Made by a program: the position numbers and the translations under genes. Positions 61,741 through 64,000 of a stretch of 64,000 nucleotides of DNA are shown here, piece by piece (position 1 is the stretch's first letter; the number at the start of each line of letters is the position of its first letter). Source of the DNA: UBA4877 sp002399345 (GTDB lineage Bacteria > Bacillota > Thermoanaerobacteria > Thermoanaerobacterales > UBA4877); assembly GCA_036752905.1 (NCBI GenBank), contig DAIORT010000004.1:52911-116910 (forward strand), read 5' to 3'. Under the pieces are notes generated by a model, which worked only from the letters and a program-made list of their open reading frames with translations, ran no database searches and was not told the DNA's origin.

Positions 61741-62620
61741 AAAGATAATAATATTTATTCTTACGTTGTTACTGGCGGTTGTTTTGGCTTACTTTTCTTT
61801 TGATACGGTTACTCAGGTTGAGCAGCCGGACAAAACAAAGTTAAACGTTCATTTTATTGATGTTGGCCAGGCCGATTGTATGCTGATAACGACGCCGGAT
61901 GATAAGACCATGCTCATCGATGCCGGGAATAATGCTGACGGCGATGATGTGGTAAATTACATAAAGAAACAGGGCATAGATACTATAGATGTTTTGATAG
62001 GCACTCATCCCCATGAGGATCACATAGGCGGAATGGATGATGTCATAAAGAATTTTAATATAGGGAAATTTTATATGCCACGTGCAGCCAACAATACTAA
62101 AACCTTTGAGGATGTACTTGACGCCGCACAAGAAAAGGGGTTGAAGATAACTGCGGGCAAGGCAGGGATGAATATTGGCCTTTCCGATTCTGTAAATGCG
62201 GAAATACTCGCTCCCAACTCTGAAACCTATAAAGATCTCAACAACTATTCCATTGTGGTCAAACTTACATATAAGCAGGATAGCTTTCTGTTTATGGGCG
62301 ATGCCGAAAAGCAATCAGAGAATGAAATACTAGATAAAGGATATGATATCAGTACAGACGTATTAAAAATCGGGCACCACGGTAGCTCAACCTCCACATC
62401 GGAAAATTTCCTAAAGGCGGTTTCTCCGAATGATACCGTCATATGTGTGGGCAAAGGAAATGATTATGGCCATCCCCATAAAGAGACTATGAAGCTATTG
62501 AAAGATTATGGACTGACAGTTTACCGGACTGACGAGTGTGGCACAATTATTGCCACAAGCGACGGAAACGGAATAACCTTTAATGTAAAACCGGGAGATT
62601 ATAAATATCATTCTAAATAG
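61730..62620 (+). CDS. ComEC/Rec2-like MBL-fold hydrolase, secreted or anchored
   Basis: 296 residues. One N-terminal hydrophobic helix (about 5-24) is a signal or anchor. The metallo-beta-lactamase fold follows: VHFIDVGQADCMLI, LIDAGNN, GTHPHEDHIGGMDDV (HxHxDH-type metal motif, here HPHEDH), FMGDAEKQSE and KIGHHGSSTSTSENF. This is the C-terminal nuclease-like domain of ComEC as a free-standing outer protein. Possible roles: extracellular nuclease or phosphohydrolase. Overlaps DUF3006 gene by 11 bases. Confidence 0.88.
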   Translation: MKIKKIIIFILTLLLAVVLAYFSFDTVTQVEQPDKTKLNVHFIDVGQADCMLITTPDDKTMLIDAGNNADGDDVVNYIKKQGIDTIDVLIGTHPHEDHIGGMDDVIKNFNIGKFYMPRAANNTKTFEDVLDAAQEKGLKITAGKAGMNIGLSDSVNAEILAPNSETYKDLNNYSIVVKLTYKQDSFLFMGDAEKQSENEILDKGYDISTDVLKIGHHGSSTSTSENFLKAVSPNDTVICVGKGNDYGHPHKETMKLLKDYGLTVYRTDECGTIIATSDGNGITFNVKPGDYKYHSK

Positions 62621-62634
62621 CAAAATATAAGGGG

Positions 62635-63327
62635 CTAAATGTCCCTTATTATTTTACCATCTATATAAAAGGGTATTGTCTCAGTTGTATCTTCCTTAAG
62701 AGAATACATTATGTCTTCTTTAAAACCCTTGTTGACAAGATATTTAAGATGTGTACATGTTTTATATAGAAATTCGGGATCTTTGTTCATGCTTTCATAG
62801 AGGCATTTGGCAGCAAATGCAGAATCAGTCAGATCGTATCTTGCTGTTTTTGATATTATACAGCCGGCCGTATATGTATCCTCCATTGTAAACCTGCCTT
62901 TTGTACCAGAGCATACTATAGTAATTTCATTTCCGGCAGACTTTATGTAGTCTGAAACGGCTTTGGAATTAATCAAGGCAGCTAAAATTATTTTGCTTCC
63001 CAGGGCACTTTTAATAGCCCGGGTACCATTGGTTGTGGTAAATATGATGCCGCTGCCTGAAACAATATCTTTTGAGTATTCTAGTGGAGAATTTCCCAGG
63101 TCAAACCCGTCTATCTTTAATCCCTTTCTCTCACCGCCAAGGAGTGCATCTTTATAAACATTTTTTTGCTTTGATGCCTCATTTACAGTTTCAACGGGTA
63201 TGATGTATCTGGCGCCATTGTTTAAGGCTGTTATAATAGTAGTGGTTGCACGCAGCGTATCTATTATTACGGACAATTTACCGCATGTGTCCTGCAATTC
63301 GGAATAAGTAAAGCAAACATCAATCAT
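62635..63327 (-). CDS. comB: 2-phosphosulfolactate phosphatase family protein (ComB)
   Basis: 230 residues. IDTLRATTTIITALNNGARY, GGERKGLKIDGFDLGNSP, FTTTNGTRAIKSA and VCSGTKGRFTMEDTYTAGCI are ComB-family blocks. In methanogens the enzyme dephosphorylates 2-phosphosulfolactate in coenzyme M synthesis. No other coenzyme M genes are present here, so the true substrate in this organism is uncertain. It is on the minus strand with GGGTGATATGA before ATG. Confidence 0.87.
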   Translation of the reverse strand: MIDVCFTYSELQDTCGKLSVIIDTLRATTTIITALNNGARYIIPVETVNEASKQKNVYKDALLGGERKGLKIDGFDLGNSPLEYSKDIVSGSGIIFTTTNGTRAIKSALGSKIILAALINSKAVSDYIKSAGNEITIVCSGTKGRFTMEDTYTAGCIISKTARYDLTDSAFAAKCLYESMNKDPEFLYKTCTHLKYLVNKGFKEDIMYSLKEDTTETIPFYIDGKIIRDI

Positions 63328-63464
63328 TCATATCACCCGTAGCATTGGAGATAAATCTTGCCATACTATTGTATATGCAAATTAATATATCTATTGACAT
63401 AGATAAAACCTCCTTATAAAATATATTATAGCAGATTTAGCAAAGCCTTGAGGAGATAATAAAT

Positions 63465-63737
63465 ATGAAAAAAACAGCGCTTATCCATTTATACGGTATG
63501 GTACAAGGTGTAGGGCTGAGATATCAGGTGTATATAAAAGCTAATGAATTAGGACTTAAGGGATATGTAAATAACTTATTTGACGGTAGCGTAAAAATGG
63601 AAGTGGAGGGGGATAAACAGGATATATTAAAGCTTATTGAATTCATAAAAAACGATATGCACTATGTCAGGGTTGAGGACATGGATATCGAGTGGAGTGA
63701 ATATAAGGGCAAATATATGGATTTTGATATACATTAG
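63465..63737 (+). CDS. acyP: Acylphosphatase
   Basis: 90 residues, the normal size. LYGMVQGVGLRYQVYIKANE contains the phosphate loop with the catalytic arginine, and LKGYVNNLFDGSVKMEVEG the catalytic asparagine. Hydrolyses acyl phosphates such as carbamoyl or acetyl phosphate, though its physiological role is unclear. GAGGAGATAA lies before ATG. It stands alone before two tRNA genes. Confidence 0.93.
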   Translation: MKKTALIHLYGMVQGVGLRYQVYIKANELGLKGYVNNLFDGSVKMEVEGDKQDILKLIEFIKNDMHYVRVEDMDIEWSEYKGKYMDFDIH

Positions 63738-63779
63738 GTTGGTTTGTGAAAATAGTTTGGGCCATCAGGAATATGACTC

Positions 63780-63808
63780 TTGAAAAAATGTAAATATGTT
63801 GTTATAAT
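63780..63808 (+). promoter_or_regulatory. Promoter of tRNA-Ala
   Basis: -35 TTGAAA (63780-63785), 17-base spacer, -10 TATAAT (63803-63808), 12 bases before the tRNA. Confidence 0.82.
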
Positions 63809-63820
63809 ATTAGATGCTGT

Positions 63821-63896
63821 GGGGATATAGCTCAGTTGGGAGAGTGCCTGCTTCGCATGCAGGAGGTCAGGGGTTCGAATCCCCTTATCTCCACCA
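63821..63896 (+). tRNA. tRNA-Ala (anticodon CGC)
   Basis: 76 nt with encoded CCA. Acceptor GGGGATA pairs with TATCTCC, including the G3:U70 pair that marks alanine tRNAs. The anticodon arm CCTGC-TTCGCAT-GCAGG gives CGC at 63854-63856, reading GCG codons. T arm GGGGTTCGAATCCCC is standard. Confidence 0.95.
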
Positions 63897-63903
63897 TTGA
63901 TTG

Positions 63904-63932
63904 TTGCCTGAAATATGTTGATATGCTATAAT
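63904..63932 (+). promoter_or_regulatory. Promoter of tRNA-Val
   Basis: -35 TTGCCT (63904-63909), 17-base spacer, -10 TATAAT (63927-63932), 13 bases before the tRNA. Confidence 0.72.
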
Positions 63933-63945
63933 ACATAGCAATGTT

Positions 63946-64000
63946 GGGGTTATAGCTCAGCCGGTTAGAGCGCTACGCTCACATCGTAGAGGTCACAGGT
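63946..64000 (+). tRNA. tRNA-Val (anticodon CAC), partial at the window edge
   Basis: Begins GGGGTTATAGCTCAG and is cut by the window end in the T arm. The anticodon arm CTACG-CTCACAT-CGTAG gives CAC at 63980-63982, reading GTG codons. The acceptor 3' strand and CCA are not in view. Confidence 0.88.

Noticed and set aside
1..64000. CRISPR array
   Set aside because: No regularly spaced short direct repeats were seen anywhere in the window.

Overview
This window looks like part of the chromosome of a spore-forming, anaerobic, AT-rich clostridial Firmicute that ferments amino acids. The evidence is a selenoprotein-dependent glycine reductase operon, a spore-germination (ger) operon, a sigma-54 amino-acid catabolism unit, a CggR-type glycolytic operon, Shine-Dalgarno sites of the GGAGG type throughout, and many TTG/GTG starts. 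I do not assign a genus.

Layout. 1-3340: end of dnaE, a small conserved gene, pfkA and pyk. 3397-5363 (minus): a YtrA-type GntR repressor with an ABC transporter, behind a clear promoter/operator. 5482-10293: a likely sigma-54 operon (ornithine cyclodeaminase-family enzyme, aminotransferase, broken YfcC permease) followed by its likely sigma-54 activator. 10622-16961: topB, a DEAD-box helicase, pckA (minus) and an RluA-type pseudouridine synthase. 17500-24790: a BusR-like regulator (GntR HTH plus RCK_C domain) and an OpuC-type quaternary-amine ABC transporter with five tandem substrate-binding lipoproteins. 24896-27549: nth, a VanW-family protein and ogt. 27569-34346: a tandem glycine riboswitch and grdX-trxA-grdE-grdA-grdB-grdC-grdD, with in-frame UGA (selenocysteine) codons in grdA and grdB. 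34371-37370 (minus): a gerA-gerC operon plus a small two-helix protein, without a gerB gene. 37533-46419: nucleoside uptake (BMP lipoprotein, double ATPase, two permeases), a GntR/UTRA regulator and deoB-pdp-deoC. 46529-47872: rpoN. 47940-54882: cggR-gap-pgk-tpiA-gpmI-eno behind a CggR-type operator. 55051-60930: secG, hppA, an HD-domain protein, rnr, smpB and tmRNA. 61075-61370: a small type I toxin-antitoxin-like locus. 61525-64000: a DUF3006 protein and an MBL-fold hydrolase, comB (minus), acyP, tRNA-Ala and a partial tRNA-Val.

How the parts fit. The glycolytic genes, membrane pyrophosphatase and nucleoside (deo) genes feed triose phosphates into lower glycolysis. Pyk and pckA sit at the PEP node. 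The glycine reductase operon uses glycine as an electron acceptor to make acetyl phosphate, and its riboswitch is arranged so that glycine turns transcription on. The multi-receptor OpuC system may bring in betaine-like compounds for osmoprotection or catabolism, and its regulator suggests c-di-AMP control. RpoN, a sigma-54 activator and a matching -24/-12 promoter all occur in the same window, so that circuit can be followed from this sequence alone.

Items most worth a second look: the five-receptor BusR/OpuC locus and its candidate operator; the riboswitch and the matched SECIS-like loops; the type I toxin/antisense locus next to ssrA, whose two RNAs seem to begin with the same 11 bases; smpB with no standard start codon; and a short palindrome, GGCCWGGCC, present 16 times in 64 kb, far above chance.
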